Counted from the stretch's first letter, positions 1 to 8,751 are shown. The stretch is 64,000 bases of DNA from Robiginitalea aurantiaca (GCF_030380815.1 NZ_JAUDUY010000001.1:62001-126000), one strand, 5' to 3'. The notes: generated by a model not told the origin, from the letters alone. A program made the numbers and translations.

Positions 1-136
1 CGGAATGGCGAATACTTTGAAAGCGTCCGAATCGCTCAAGGACTACGGCGGTTTGTTGTTTAACGACAAAGAATGTACCAAACATCACCAAAACCCCCAG
101 GGCAATAGCTGGAATCAAGAAGAAAATATTTCCCAT
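1..136 (-). CDS. SPFH/band-7 (stomatin-like) membrane protein, N-terminal part
   Basis: Only the first 45 codons lie in the window; the gene runs off the left edge on the minus strand. The ATG at 136-134 opens MGNIFFLIPAIALGVLV, one N-terminal membrane helix, followed by FVVKQQTAVVLERFGRFQSI. The pattern of a hydrophobic anchor and then V-x-Q-x-x-A-x-V-x-E-R-F-G-R/K is the start of the SPFH domain in stomatin/slipin/QmcA proteins, which form oligomeric membrane scaffolds. It lies 82 bases downstream of gltX on the same strand and could be read from the same transcript. The family call rests on a short stretch, but that stretch is highly characteristic. Confidence 0.75.
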   Translation of the reverse strand, partial: MGNIFFLIPAIALGVLVMFGTFFVVKQQTAVVLERFGRFQSIRHS

Positions 137-218
137 TATACTATGTTGAAATGTTACCTAAGTAAGATACGAAGACCGAACCAATAGTTAGTCGTTCCCA
201 AAGGGGATTTGTTACAGT

Positions 219-1736
219 TCAGACCCCGGCCTCAAGGTGATCGATGGCAAATTCAATTCTCGCCAGGGTCTCGTCCTTGCCGATGAGTTCCATAATGTCA
301 AAAATCTGGGGGCCTTTGAGTGCTCCGACAAGGGCCAGCCGGAGTGGAGGCATGACCATTCCAAAACCGAGGGAGTTTTCGGCAATCCAGGCCTTTATAT
401 TTTTTTCAGAATGCTCAGCGCCAAATGGATCTGTTGACTTAAGGACATCGTATAGTGCTCTCATAATATCGGGAGTCCCCGATTTCCATTGTTTCCGGAC
501 GGCTTTTGCTTCGAACTCTTTAGGGGCTACAAAGAAATAGGCCCCGAGATCCCAGAATTCCCGCACAAAAGAGGCGCGTTCCTTTATAAGCGAAATCACG
601 GACTCTAAGTGCGCTTCGGAATACTGGGATGCGTCCAGCCCTTTTTCGGAAAGGACAGGACGAAAGAGCGCAACGAGTTCGCTGACTGGCTTTAGTTGCA
701 AATGTTGATGATTAAACCATATATTCTTCTCGGGATCGAATCGGGCTCCTGATTTTTGAACCCGATCCAGTTCAAATGCATCTACTAATTCCTGCAGTTG
801 AAAAAGCTCCTGATCTGTGCCGGGGTTCCATCCCAAAAGGGCCAGAAAATTCAGCACAGCCTCAGGAAAATACCCGGATTCCCTATAGCCTTTACTTTCT
901 TTCCATTGCAAGGGGAATACAGGAAACCCGAGTTTTTCGCCATCCCGTTTGCTGAGTTTACCTTTGCCTGCAGGCTTCATGATTAAGGGGAGGTGGGCAA
1001 ATTCAGGGGCTTCCCACCCGAAGGCTTTATACAGCTGGCAATGAAGCGCCAAGGAGGGCAGCCATTCTTCTCCGCGAATAACATGGGTGATGCCCATTAG
1101 ATGGTCATCGACAATGTTAGCCAGGTGATACGTGGGCATGCCGTCGCTTTTGAATAACACCTTGTCATCTAATGTGTTTCCGTCGATTTGGATACTGCCC
1201 CTGATCAGGTCATCAAATCGGACAAAAGTATCTAAGGGCCATCTGAAACGGATCACATAGGGGTCATTGGCGGCTATCCGGCGGCTAGTCTCACTTTCGG
1301 ACAGTGTCAGGGAGTTGTTCAAACCATCCCTGTTGCGCCAATTGTAGATAAAGGTCTCTCCTGCCGCTTCGCATTCGCTGCGAAGGGAAGCCAGTTCTGC
1401 CTCGCTATCAAATGCGTAATACGCCCAACCCGAGGAAAGGAGCTGATCGATATGCGTTTTATAAAAATCCACTCGCTCACTCTGCCGGTAGGGGCCGTGA
1501 TCTCCACCGATCTGAGGGGCCTCGTCCGGAGGGATGCCGAGCCAGCTAAGGGAGTCTGCAATATAGTTTTCAGCACCTTCAACATACCGGTTTTGATCGG
1601 TGTCTTCTATTCTGAGAATAAAATCTCCTCCGTGTTTTTTGGCGAACAAGTAATTGTAAAGGGCGGTCCGGACACCACCGATGTGAAGTGGCCCGGTCGG
1701 GCTGGGCGCAAATCTGACACGTACCTTGTTTTTCAT
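219..1736 (-). CDS. gltX: Glutamate--tRNA ligase
   Basis: Class I aminoacyl-tRNA synthetase of 505 residues that charges tRNA-Glu with glutamate in the cytoplasm. The HIGH-type signature is seen as PSPTGPLHIGGVRTALYNY near the N-terminus and the KMSKS-type signature as GKLSKRDGEKLGFPVFPL near residue 265. Length is normal for bacterial GltX. An upstream in-frame start at 1766 would add ten residues (MSIFAPHSIA), but a good promoter -7 box lies at 1761-1754, inside that extension, so the ATG at 1736 (MKNKVRVRFAPSP) is preferred. It lies 54 bases after alkB on the same strand but has its own promoter. Confidence 0.97.
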   Translation of the reverse strand: MKNKVRVRFAPSPTGPLHIGGVRTALYNYLFAKKHGGDFILRIEDTDQNRYVEGAENYIADSLSWLGIPPDEAPQIGGDHGPYRQSERVDFYKTHIDQLLSSGWAYYAFDSEAELASLRSECEAAGETFIYNWRNRDGLNNSLTLSESETSRRIAANDPYVIRFRWPLDTFVRFDDLIRGSIQIDGNTLDDKVLFKSDGMPTYHLANIVDDHLMGITHVIRGEEWLPSLALHCQLYKAFGWEAPEFAHLPLIMKPAGKGKLSKRDGEKLGFPVFPLQWKESKGYRESGYFPEAVLNFLALLGWNPGTDQELFQLQELVDAFELDRVQKSGARFDPEKNIWFNHQHLQLKPVSELVALFRPVLSEKGLDASQYSEAHLESVISLIKERASFVREFWDLGAYFFVAPKEFEAKAVRKQWKSGTPDIMRALYDVLKSTDPFGAEHSEKNIKAWIAENSLGFGMVMPPLRLALVGALKGPQIFDIMELIGKDETLARIEFAIDHLEAGV

Positions 1737-1753
1737 AGCAATTGAATGAGGCG

Positions 1754-1783
1754 CAAAGATAGACACCAGGTTATAATTGACAA
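1754..1783 (-). promoter_or_regulatory. Promoter of gltX
   Basis: On the minus strand a TTG (-33 element, 1783-1781) is followed after 19 bases by TATCTTTG (1761-1754), a full match to the Bacteroidota -7 consensus TAnnTTTG. The gltX ATG begins 17 bases further on. This is one of the best two-part promoters in the window and it fixes the gltX start. Confidence 0.7.
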
Positions 1784-1790
1784 CAGGGAC

Positions 1791-2834
1791 TTAGGCGGGT
1801 TTCATTTCCTTTGGAATCCTGGGGTTCATAATTCGGAACCAAAGGGGAGGTATGAGGGAAAGTACCATGGAGGTGGGGTATCCATACGGCATATCCGGAG
1901 AGCTGTTGTGATAGTCGAGCAATTGATACTTTTTTGAGGACTTGAAATGATGATCACTGTGACGGGTCAATTCGTACAACACGATACGTCCGATCACATG
2001 ATTGCTGTTCCAGGAATGGATTTCCTGTACCCGCTCATAACGCCCGGATGACCTTTTTAAACGCAATAGGCCGTAGTGCTCGATATAGTTAACGGTTTCC
2101 AGCAACAGAAATCCAATGATCCCGCAGAGCATTAAGAAAGCCGTGGCGAACCCTCCAAAAACCACATACAAAAGGCCAATATAGGCGAGCTGAATTATGG
2201 CGTACCAAAACATGTCGTTTTTGAAAGAGAAAAAGGTTGCGCTTTCTTTTTTCAACAGGTTGCGCTGAATCCGCCAGGCATTGATGTACTGGCGAAAAAC
2301 GCTTGTCACCCAAAAATGATATACCGATTGGTTGTACCTCGCGGTTGCAGGATCTTCAGGGGTTGCGGCATGTACATGGTGGCCGAAGTTGTGCTCTATA
2401 TAAAAATGCATGTAAAAACTTGGAAGCAGGAGCAGCTTTCCCAGAAAGCGCTGTACGGAGCCTTGTCGGTGACCCAGTTCGTGGGCAACGTTAATCCCAT
2501 TGGTGCCAAGAACAATCCCAAGGGAAAAAGCAAAACCGACATATTCATAGAAGTCGTAACTACCTGTGGAAATTTTGGTTCCAACAAGCCAGATAAGCAC
2601 AAAGACAATGGGGATGTTCACAAATAGCATCAGATCGTATATGGGATTGAGGCGTTTTGATGCGCGGGCGCTTTCCGTCAGGTTCCCGGCATCCTGAGCA
2701 AGGAGTATCTCTAAGAGGGGAATAGCCACAAAAGCGTAAAGTGGAGTCAGGAAACTCCAGTACCCTTCCATGTTTACTCCGATAAAAGCGGAGATGGGAA
2801 TTGTATAGGCAGCAAGGTATTTTAGCGAATTCAT
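1791..2834 (-). CDS. alkB: Alkane 1-monooxygenase (AlkB family)
   Basis: 347-residue integral membrane non-haem diiron hydroxylase. All hallmark histidine motifs are present: HELGHR (118-123), EHNFGHHVH (147-155) and LTRHSDHH (289-296), plus the NYIEHYGL block (249-256) that separates AlkB from ordinary fatty-acid desaturases. Several hydrophobic helices lie between them. AlkB normally hydroxylates the terminal carbon of medium-chain n-alkanes and takes electrons from rubredoxin and rubredoxin reductase. No rubredoxin gene or fusion is visible here; the only ferredoxin-type reductase is 48 kb away (50406-51455). It sits between gltX and the DUF4175-like gene, divergent from the latter with a 49-base gap. 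The real substrate could be an alkane or another hydrocarbon chain. Confidence 0.9.
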   Translation of the reverse strand: MNSLKYLAAYTIPISAFIGVNMEGYWSFLTPLYAFVAIPLLEILLAQDAGNLTESARASKRLNPIYDLMLFVNIPIVFVLIWLVGTKISTGSYDFYEYVGFAFSLGIVLGTNGINVAHELGHRQGSVQRFLGKLLLLPSFYMHFYIEHNFGHHVHAATPEDPATARYNQSVYHFWVTSVFRQYINAWRIQRNLLKKESATFFSFKNDMFWYAIIQLAYIGLLYVVFGGFATAFLMLCGIIGFLLLETVNYIEHYGLLRLKRSSGRYERVQEIHSWNSNHVIGRIVLYELTRHSDHHFKSSKKYQLLDYHNSSPDMPYGYPTSMVLSLIPPLWFRIMNPRIPKEMKPA

Positions 2835-2883
2835 TTTAGCTTTAACATGTTTTAAGGACCTGAATTCAAGGCAATGGGGTATC

Positions 2884-5800
2884 TTGGTATTAAAGATAAA
2901 AAATTTGGAGAGTTACCAACGCATACTGGATAAACTCGAAGCTTTTACTTCGCGATACTATAAGCGCAGGCTTGTGAAGGGGCTTTTCCTATTTCTTTTT
3001 TTAGGAGGGTTGTCGTTTCTGTTTATCGGAGGCCTGGAGTATCTGCTGTGGTTAGATTCGAGATTTCGGAGCGTACTGCTAGTGGCGGGCATAGTCCTTC
3101 TGGGGTTCTTGTTTGTAAGCTATATCCTGCTGCCTGTGGCACACTTGTTAAGGCTCAGGCGTGGTCTTACCCATAAAGAGGGATCCCGCCTTATTGGAAT
3201 GCATTTTCCCGAGGTGAGCGACAAACTTTATAACTTGTTGGAGCTTGCAGACAATACCGATCGGTCTGAACTTCTACTGGCGAGTATTGAACAGCGCTCG
3301 AAGGATCTGTCCCCTGTTCCTTTTCAACTTGCAGTTCAGATGAAAGAGGCATACAAGTATTCAAAGTATGCTTTACTGCCGCTTGCCATAATTGGACTTA
3401 TTTGGCTTAGCGGAAATGGCCTTGAGTTTATAAATTCATATAAGAGGGTGGTAAATTACGACCTGGCTTATGAGCCCCCGGCTCCATTCTCTTTTGAACT
3501 ACTCACTGCAGACTTACGGGTACGGGAGGACCAGCCGTTTATTTTGAAGTTGCGTACCCCGGGAGAAGTGCAGCCCGACCAGGTTCGCCTGGTGCTTGAG
3601 GGATCCCCTATTATCATGGAGCGACAAGGGGAATATTTCCAACACACTTTTCAGCCCCCTTTACAGAGGATGAATTTCTACCTCGAGGCTGCGGGGGTAT
3701 CTTCAAGAACCTATACCTTGGATGTTATACGGGTACCTGCGATCGATGGCTTTGAAATGGTCCTTACGTATCCGGATTACCTCGGGGTTCCCCCAAAACG
3801 TATTCAGGGGAGCGGAAACGCTACCGTGCCAGAGGGAACGGAGATCCGATGGGAATTGAATACCATCCATGCAGACAGTGTCGTATATGCCGATCGGGAT
3901 ACGTTACTGAAACTGCCCACTTCCTCAAAAAAAGCGGAGTTTGCCAGGAAGCCTTTTCAAACGACTCCATATAGTATCAGCGCAGCCAATCAGGACATTC
4001 CGGAATTCGATAAACTCAATTACCAGATAGACGTGATAAGGGATGAATCCCCGGAGATTGAGATGAAAATGGAGCAAGACTCGTTAAATGCCAATATCGC
4101 CTATTTTGAAGGCGTTGTTTCAGATGATCACGGCCTATCCGGGTTAAAGATGTTTGCATACCCTTCAGGTTTACAGACGGATCGCGAAATGGTAGAAATC
4201 CCCATACCGGAAACAACATTCCATACATTTTATTACACATTTCCCAGCGGGTTGGAACTCCTCAGTGAGGAAGAATATGTTGTCTACTTTGAAATCACAG
4301 ATAATGACGGGAACCGCGGTGGCAAAAGCAGAAAGAGTCGCGAATTCCGATTGACAAAACTCAGCTCAGATGAATTGGATTCCCGGGTTTTGGAACGTCA
4401 GAATGAACTCCTCAAAGGGATGGACAAATCAGCTAAGCAGCGCGAGGATCTTCAGAAAGAATTTAAGGAATTGCTGCAAAACCAGAAGGAAAAAGAAGCA
4501 CTTAGTTTTGATGATACGGAGCGCTTAAAGGAATTTTTTGATAAACAGGACCGGCAGGAACGTTTGATGGAAAAGTTCAGCAGGGAACTTTCTGAAAGCA
4601 TAGAAAATGAAGAAACCCCTGAAAATGAGCTGCTGAAGGAACGCCTTGAACGCGAGGAGGAAAAGGCGAAAAAGAACGCCGCCTTGATGGAAGAAATGAA
4701 GGAGATACTCGAGAAACTCGATAAAGAAGAGTTGGAAGAGCGCATGGAAGAGCTTTCAAAAGGACAGCAAGGCAGCCAACGCAGCATGGAACAACTGCTG
4801 GAGCTTACCAAGAGATATTACGTTCAGGAAAAGAGCAGGCAATTGAGCAGGAAGCTCTCCAAATTGTCGGAGGAGCAAAAGGCCGAAGCGGATTCCGGGG
4901 AAGGCCGGGAAAGACGAAAGGAACGGCAGCGCGAATTAAATTCAGAGTTTGAGACCCTTAAGAAAGAATTGGAGGAACTACAGAAGGATAATCAGCAACT
5001 AAAAAAGCCATTGCCCTGGGAGCGAGATGACCGTAAGGAGCAGTCGGTGACCAAAAATCAAGAGGAGGCACTGGAATCGCTGAGCGAAGAAGACACGGAA
5101 TCAGGGGACACTCCGCAAGAGGCCAAGGAAAGCGAGGGTCCTGAAAAGAAACAAAAGGAAGCGGGTAAAAAACTTAAGGAATTGAGCGAGGCGTTGAATC
5201 AGGGTGCTGCGGCTGGAGGAGGGGAAACAATTACCGAAGACGCTGAAATGTTACGTCAAATACTGGATAACCTTGTTGTCTTTTCAGTTGAACAGGAAAC
5301 GCTTTTCAACCGCATTCAGAAAGGAGAACAGGACCAGATTGGACGTTCCGGGGATATTAAGAAACAACAGCAGTTAAGACAGCTTTTTGAGCATGTGGAC
5401 GACAGCCTGTTTGCGCTGTCACTCCGAAGAGCGGAAATATCTGAAATAGTGAATACACAAATCACAGAAGTCTATTACAATATAGATAAAGGACTGGAAT
5501 CATTTGCCGAGAACAACTGGTTCAGGGGCGCCTCTTATCAACAGTATGTTTTTACGGCGGCCAATGAACTTTCCGCTTTCTTGGCTGAAATGCTGGATAA
5601 CATGCAGGAGTCCCTGATGCCGGGTAAAGGTAAAGGGCAGGGATCTGACATTCAGCTTCCGGACATCATACAAAGTCAGGAACAGTTAAGGCAACAAATG
5701 CAGGAAGGCGGAGAACAGGAGGGTTCCAAAAGCGGGCAGGGCGAACAAGAGGGGCAGGGCAAAGCAGGAGAACAAGGAGCGGATGGTAAGGAAGGTGGTG

Positions 5801-6408
5801 ATAAGGGTGAGCAGGGAGAAAAAGGTGAGGCAAAGGGGTCCGGAAAAGGGACCAAAGATGGAGAGGGCAAAGAGGGATCTGAAAATGGCGGTAATAGCGG
5901 AAAGGGCCAGGGGGACAAGGACGGCAAAGGTCAGTCAGAAGGCCTGGGAGAAGCGGAGTTAGCGGAGTATTACGAAATATATAAGACGCAACAGGAAATT
6001 CGCAAACAGCTTGAGCAACAGCTGGAGAATATGATCAACGATTCGGACAGGAAACTGGGAGAACAGATCGCAAGGGAAATGGAACAGTTTGAAAATGAGA
6101 TTCTTACTAATGGCATAACCCAGAAAACGGCCGAACGTTTGAACAGGATACGCCAGCAGTTAATGCGACTCGAAAATGCAACACTCAAGCAGGGCGAAGA
6201 CGAGCGTCGCGAAAGTAACAGGACCACCAAGGACTTTAGCAGCCCTGTGATTACAGCACCTGAAGTTTTTAAACAGTCAGAAAAGGAGACGGAATATTTA
6301 AACAGAGAAGCATTACCTTTGCGGCGCAAATACCGTAACAGGGTTAAACAATATTTCATTGGGCGAGATAGCGTACCATTACCAAACGACATTCAAACTA
6401 AAGAATGA
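2884..6408 (+). CDS. Large membrane-anchored coiled-coil protein, DUF4175-like
   Basis: 1174 residues, function unknown. About three hydrophobic helices lie in the first 180 residues (roughly 33-53, 63-85 and 157-175), then a region of about 300 residues that reads like beta-sandwich repeats, then a very long charged part (about 500-860) with repeated E/K/L/Q heptads typical of coiled coil. Residues 912-1022 are a Gly/Lys/Glu/Gln/Ser low-complexity stretch, followed by another coiled coil. The only in-frame start candidate near the 5' end is TTG at 2884; the ATG at 2874 is out of frame. The gene overlaps ybeY by 50 bases and is probably co-transcribed with ybeY and mnmG. From memory the order DUF4175-ybeY-mnmG recurs in flavobacteria, which would hint at an envelope role, but no activity can be assigned. 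Confidence 0.85.
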   Translation: MVLKIKNLESYQRILDKLEAFTSRYYKRRLVKGLFLFLFLGGLSFLFIGGLEYLLWLDSRFRSVLLVAGIVLLGFLFVSYILLPVAHLLRLRRGLTHKEGSRLIGMHFPEVSDKLYNLLELADNTDRSELLLASIEQRSKDLSPVPFQLAVQMKEAYKYSKYALLPLAIIGLIWLSGNGLEFINSYKRVVNYDLAYEPPAPFSFELLTADLRVREDQPFILKLRTPGEVQPDQVRLVLEGSPIIMERQGEYFQHTFQPPLQRMNFYLEAAGVSSRTYTLDVIRVPAIDGFEMVLTYPDYLGVPPKRIQGSGNATVPEGTEIRWELNTIHADSVVYADRDTLLKLPTSSKKAEFARKPFQTTPYSISAANQDIPEFDKLNYQIDVIRDESPEIEMKMEQDSLNANIAYFEGVVSDDHGLSGLKMFAYPSGLQTDREMVEIPIPETTFHTFYYTFPSGLELLSEEEYVVYFEITDNDGNRGGKSRKSREFRLTKLSSDELDSRVLERQNELLKGMDKSAKQREDLQKEFKELLQNQKEKEALSFDDTERLKEFFDKQDRQERLMEKFSRELSESIENEETPENELLKERLEREEEKAKKNAALMEEMKEILEKLDKEELEERMEELSKGQQGSQRSMEQLLELTKRYYVQEKSRQLSRKLSKLSEEQKAEADSGEGRERRKERQRELNSEFETLKKELEELQKDNQQLKKPLPWERDDRKEQSVTKNQEEALESLSEEDTESGDTPQEAKESEGPEKKQKEAGKKLKELSEALNQGAAAGGGETITEDAEMLRQILDNLVVFSVEQETLFNRIQKGEQDQIGRSGDIKKQQQLRQLFEHVDDSLFALSLRRAEISEIVNTQITEVYYNIDKGLESFAENNWFRGASYQQYVFTAANELSAFLAEMLDNMQESLMPGKGKGQGSDIQLPDIIQSQEQLRQQMQEGGEQEGSKSGQGEQEGQGKAGEQGADGKEGGDKGEQGEKGEAKGSGKGTKDGEGKEGSENGGNSGKGQGDKDGKGQSEGLGEAELAEYYEIYKTQQEIRKQLEQQLENMINDSDRKLGEQIAREMEQFENEILTNGITQKTAERLNRIRQQLMRLENATLKQGEDERRESNRTTKDFSSPVITAPEVFKQSEKETEYLNREALPLRRKYRNRVKQYFIGRDSVPLPNDIQTKE

Positions 6409-6796
6409 ACAACGGCATACCGATTGGATTATTAATGTCCTTACCAAACAGGGTGCTGAGGCTGGTGTGTTGAATGTGATCTTTACTTCGGATCAGGAGT
6501 TGTTGAAATTGAATAAATTGTATTTGGATCACGATTATTTCACTGACATCATCACGTTTGAATACGAAGAAATACCCGGGCTCTCCGGAGACCTGTTTAT
6601 TTCTATAGATCGCGTAAGGGAAAATGCGGAACAGGCTAAGGCTACTCTCGAGGACGAAGTTAGAAGAGTAATAGCGCATGGCCTGTTCCATCTTATGGGA
6701 CATAATGATAAAACTGAATCTGATATTGTGAGAATGCGCAGTTTGGAATCAGAGGCTATAGAGATGTTCCACGTGAAACATTTGGACGATGTTTAA
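6359..6796 (+). CDS. ybeY: Endoribonuclease YbeY (rRNA maturation factor)
   Basis: 145-residue single-strand-specific metallo-endoribonuclease needed for 16S rRNA 3'-end maturation and ribosome quality control. The metal-binding signature is HGLFHLMGHNDKTE near residue 108. The third ligand position, His in the E. coli motif HGxLHLxGYDH, is Asp here, as I recall for other Bacteroidota. The start is TTG at 6359, inside the upstream gene: the resulting N-terminus MGEIAYHYQTTFKL aligns with the usual YbeY beginning, and no ATG comes before residue 85. It overlaps the upstream gene by 50 bases and mnmG by 8. An exact parS sequence lies inside its last codons. Confidence 0.9.
   Translation: MGEIAYHYQTTFKLKNEQRHTDWIINVLTKQGAEAGVLNVIFTSDQELLKLNKLYLDHDYFTDIITFEYEEIPGLSGDLFISIDRVRENAEQAKATLEDEVRRVIAHGLFHLMGHNDKTESDIVRMRSLESEAIEMFHVKHLDDV
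6765..6780. promoter_or_regulatory. parS: parS-like site 1 (ParB-binding centromere site)
   Basis: The 16 bases TGTTCCACGTGAAACA match the bacterial parS consensus TGTTNCACGTGAAACA at every defined position. It lies in the last codons of ybeY (encoding FHVKH), 9 bases before the mnmG start. ParB nucleates on such sites and spreads to organise the origin region. A second copy lies 1.9 kb away at the mnmG stop codon. Since most of the core is fixed, a chance occurrence in 64 kb is unlikely. Confidence 0.8.
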
Positions 6797-8657
6797 GGAG
6801 ATGTATGATGTTATTGTTGTCGGAGGAGGGCATGCGGGCTGCGAAGCTGCTGCAGCTGCGGCAAATATGGGATCAAGGACACTGCTGATTACCATGAATT
6901 TGCAGACTATAGGGCAAATGTCCTGTAACCCTGCAATGGGTGGAATAGCTAAAGGTCAGATTGTAAGGGAAATTGATGCGCTTGGGGGATACAGTGGAAT
7001 CGTTACAGACCGGTCGGCGATACAGTTTAAAATGCTCAATCTAAGCAAGGGGCCGGCTATGTGGAGTCCTAGGGCACAGAATGACAGAATGCGTTTTGCT
7101 GAAGAATGGAGAAGTGCGCTGGAACGCATACCCAATCTGGATTTTTATCAGGAAATGGCTGTGGGGATTACCATGGAGAAGGAGCGGATTACAGGGGTCA
7201 AGACATCTCTGGGCCTTGAAATAAGAGGGAAAAGCGTAGTCTTAACCAACGGAACGTTCCTTAATGGCCTGATCCATATCGGGTTGAAGAATTTTGGCGG
7301 CGGTAGGGCAGGTGAACGGGCGTCTACAGGGATAACGGAACAACTTGTTTCTCTGGGCTTCGACACAGGCAGGATGAAAACAGGCACTCCACCCAGGGTA
7401 GACGGAAGGAGTCTGAACTACCAAAAAATGATACCGCAGCCCGGGGATGAGAGCCCTGGAAAGTTCTCCTTTTTAGATACGCCCACGCTCAGTACCCAAC
7501 GGGAGTGTCACATGACTTATACGAATCCAGAGGTGCATGATCTCCTGAGAGACGGGTTCAGCCGGTCCCCTATGTTTAATGGAAGAATACAAAGTATAGG
7601 TCCCCGATATTGTCCTTCAATCGAAGATAAGATAGATCGCTTTAAGGAAAGGGAACGGCATCAGATTTTTGTTGAACCTGAGGGGTGGAACACCGTTGAG
7701 GTTTACGTGAATGGGTTTTCAACCTCCCTTCCCGAGGACATTCAGTTTAAGGCGCTAAGGTCTGTGGAGGGTTTTGAGAACGTAAAGTTTTTTCGACCGG
7801 GATACGCCATTGAATACGATTACTTTCCACCCACACAACTGACACATACGCTTGAGACGAAATTGGTGAAAAACCTTTTTTTCGCGGGCCAGATTAATGG
7901 CACTACCGGTTATGAAGAGGCGGGGGCCCAAGGTATAATGGCTGGAATTAATGCCCATCTTAAGGTCAGTGAAGAAGAGCCGTTTGTTTTAAGGAGAGAC
8001 GAGGCGTATATCGGGGTGCTGATTGATGATCTCATAACAAAGGGAACCGAGGAACCGTATCGGATGTTTACCTCGCGGGCGGAATACAGAACGCTGCTTA
8101 GACAGGACAATGCCGATCTCAGGCTAACTGAGCGGTCCTTTAAGCTGGGTCTTGCAGGCGAAGAACGGCTGGAAAGAGTCAGAGTAAAGGAAGATCAATA
8201 TAAAGAGTTGGTTGGGTTTTTTAAGAAAACCAGCTTTGTCCCTGAAGAGGTAAACCCCATTCTGGAATCCCTGGATTCCAAGAAAGTAACCCAGGGTGAT
8301 AAACTGGTAAAGATCTTTTCCAGACCTAAGGTTAGGATGCACCATATGGCCATGCTTAATAGCGTCTCCACTTACATCAAGGAGCAGAAGCTTATACCCG
8401 AGGCGCTGGAACAAGCAGAGATTCAGGTTAAATACGCGGGTTATATTGAAAAGGAAAAGGCAAATGCGGACAAACTGCAACGCCTCGAAAACATCCGTAT
8501 TCCTAAGGATTTTGACTATATGCCATTATCTTCCTTGTCGATGGAAGCAAGGCAAAAGCTTTCAGAAATCAGGCCGGCTACGATATCGCAGGCATCGCGG
8601 ATCAGCGGGGTTTCCCCAAGTGATATCAGTGTATTGTTGGTGTTTCTGGGCAGATAG
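6789..8657 (+). CDS. mnmG: tRNA uridine-5-carboxymethylaminomethyl(34) synthesis protein MnmG
   Basis: 622-residue FAD protein (GidA) that with MnmE modifies the wobble uridine U34 of certain tRNAs. The dinucleotide-binding motif VVGGGHAGCEAA is at the N-terminus, followed by MSCNPAMGGIAKGQIVREID, a GidA signature. The conserved GYEEAGAQGIMAGINA and the C-terminal tRNA-binding helical region are also visible; length is normal. It overlaps ybeY by 8 bases. The stop codon TAG at 8655-8657 overlaps the second parS site. mnmG lies close to the origin in many bacteria, which agrees with the parS sites. The MnmE gene is not in the window. Confidence 0.97.
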   Translation: MFKEMYDVIVVGGGHAGCEAAAAAANMGSRTLLITMNLQTIGQMSCNPAMGGIAKGQIVREIDALGGYSGIVTDRSAIQFKMLNLSKGPAMWSPRAQNDRMRFAEEWRSALERIPNLDFYQEMAVGITMEKERITGVKTSLGLEIRGKSVVLTNGTFLNGLIHIGLKNFGGGRAGERASTGITEQLVSLGFDTGRMKTGTPPRVDGRSLNYQKMIPQPGDESPGKFSFLDTPTLSTQRECHMTYTNPEVHDLLRDGFSRSPMFNGRIQSIGPRYCPSIEDKIDRFKERERHQIFVEPEGWNTVEVYVNGFSTSLPEDIQFKALRSVEGFENVKFFRPGYAIEYDYFPPTQLTHTLETKLVKNLFFAGQINGTTGYEEAGAQGIMAGINAHLKVSEEEPFVLRRDEAYIGVLIDDLITKGTEEPYRMFTSRAEYRTLLRQDNADLRLTERSFKLGLAGEERLERVRVKEDQYKELVGFFKKTSFVPEEVNPILESLDSKKVTQGDKLVKIFSRPKVRMHHMAMLNSVSTYIKEQKLIPEALEQAEIQVKYAGYIEKEKANADKLQRLENIRIPKDFDYMPLSSLSMEARQKLSEIRPATISQASRISGVSPSDISVLLVFLGR

Positions 8658-8671
8658 TTCCACGTGGAACA
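8656..8671. promoter_or_regulatory. parS: parS-like site 2
   Basis: AGTTCCACGTGGAACA contains a perfect 14-bp palindrome (8657-8670, GTTCCACGTGGAAC) with the parS core. It differs from TGTTNCACGTGAAACA at the first base (A for T) and at one A (G here), the latter making the site fully symmetric. It starts on the last two bases of the mnmG stop codon. Confidence 0.7.
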
Positions 8672-8751
8672 TTCAAATATAAAGGTAATGAGGTGCGCCA
8701 GCGCGTTCTATTTTTAACCAATGGACACTTCCTGTATCAAGCTTTCTGTGT

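Noticed and set aside
5-187. Plus-strand frame of 60 codons at the left edge
   Set aside because: Shadow of the SPFH gene start on the minus strand, which has a clear membrane helix and family motif.
735-755. GGATCGAATCGGG, similar to a tRNA T-loop
   Set aside because: No acceptor or anticodon arm can be formed around it, and it lies inside gltX.
4452-4811. 119-codon minus-strand frame rich in Ser and Phe
   Set aside because: Shadow of the Glu/Lys-rich coiled coil on the plus strand (GAA/GAG read in reverse gives Ser/Phe).
5676-5927. Long minus-strand frame opposite the Gly/Lys-rich segment
   Set aside because: A Pro/Ser-rich shadow of the low-complexity repeat on the other strand; no start context or homology.
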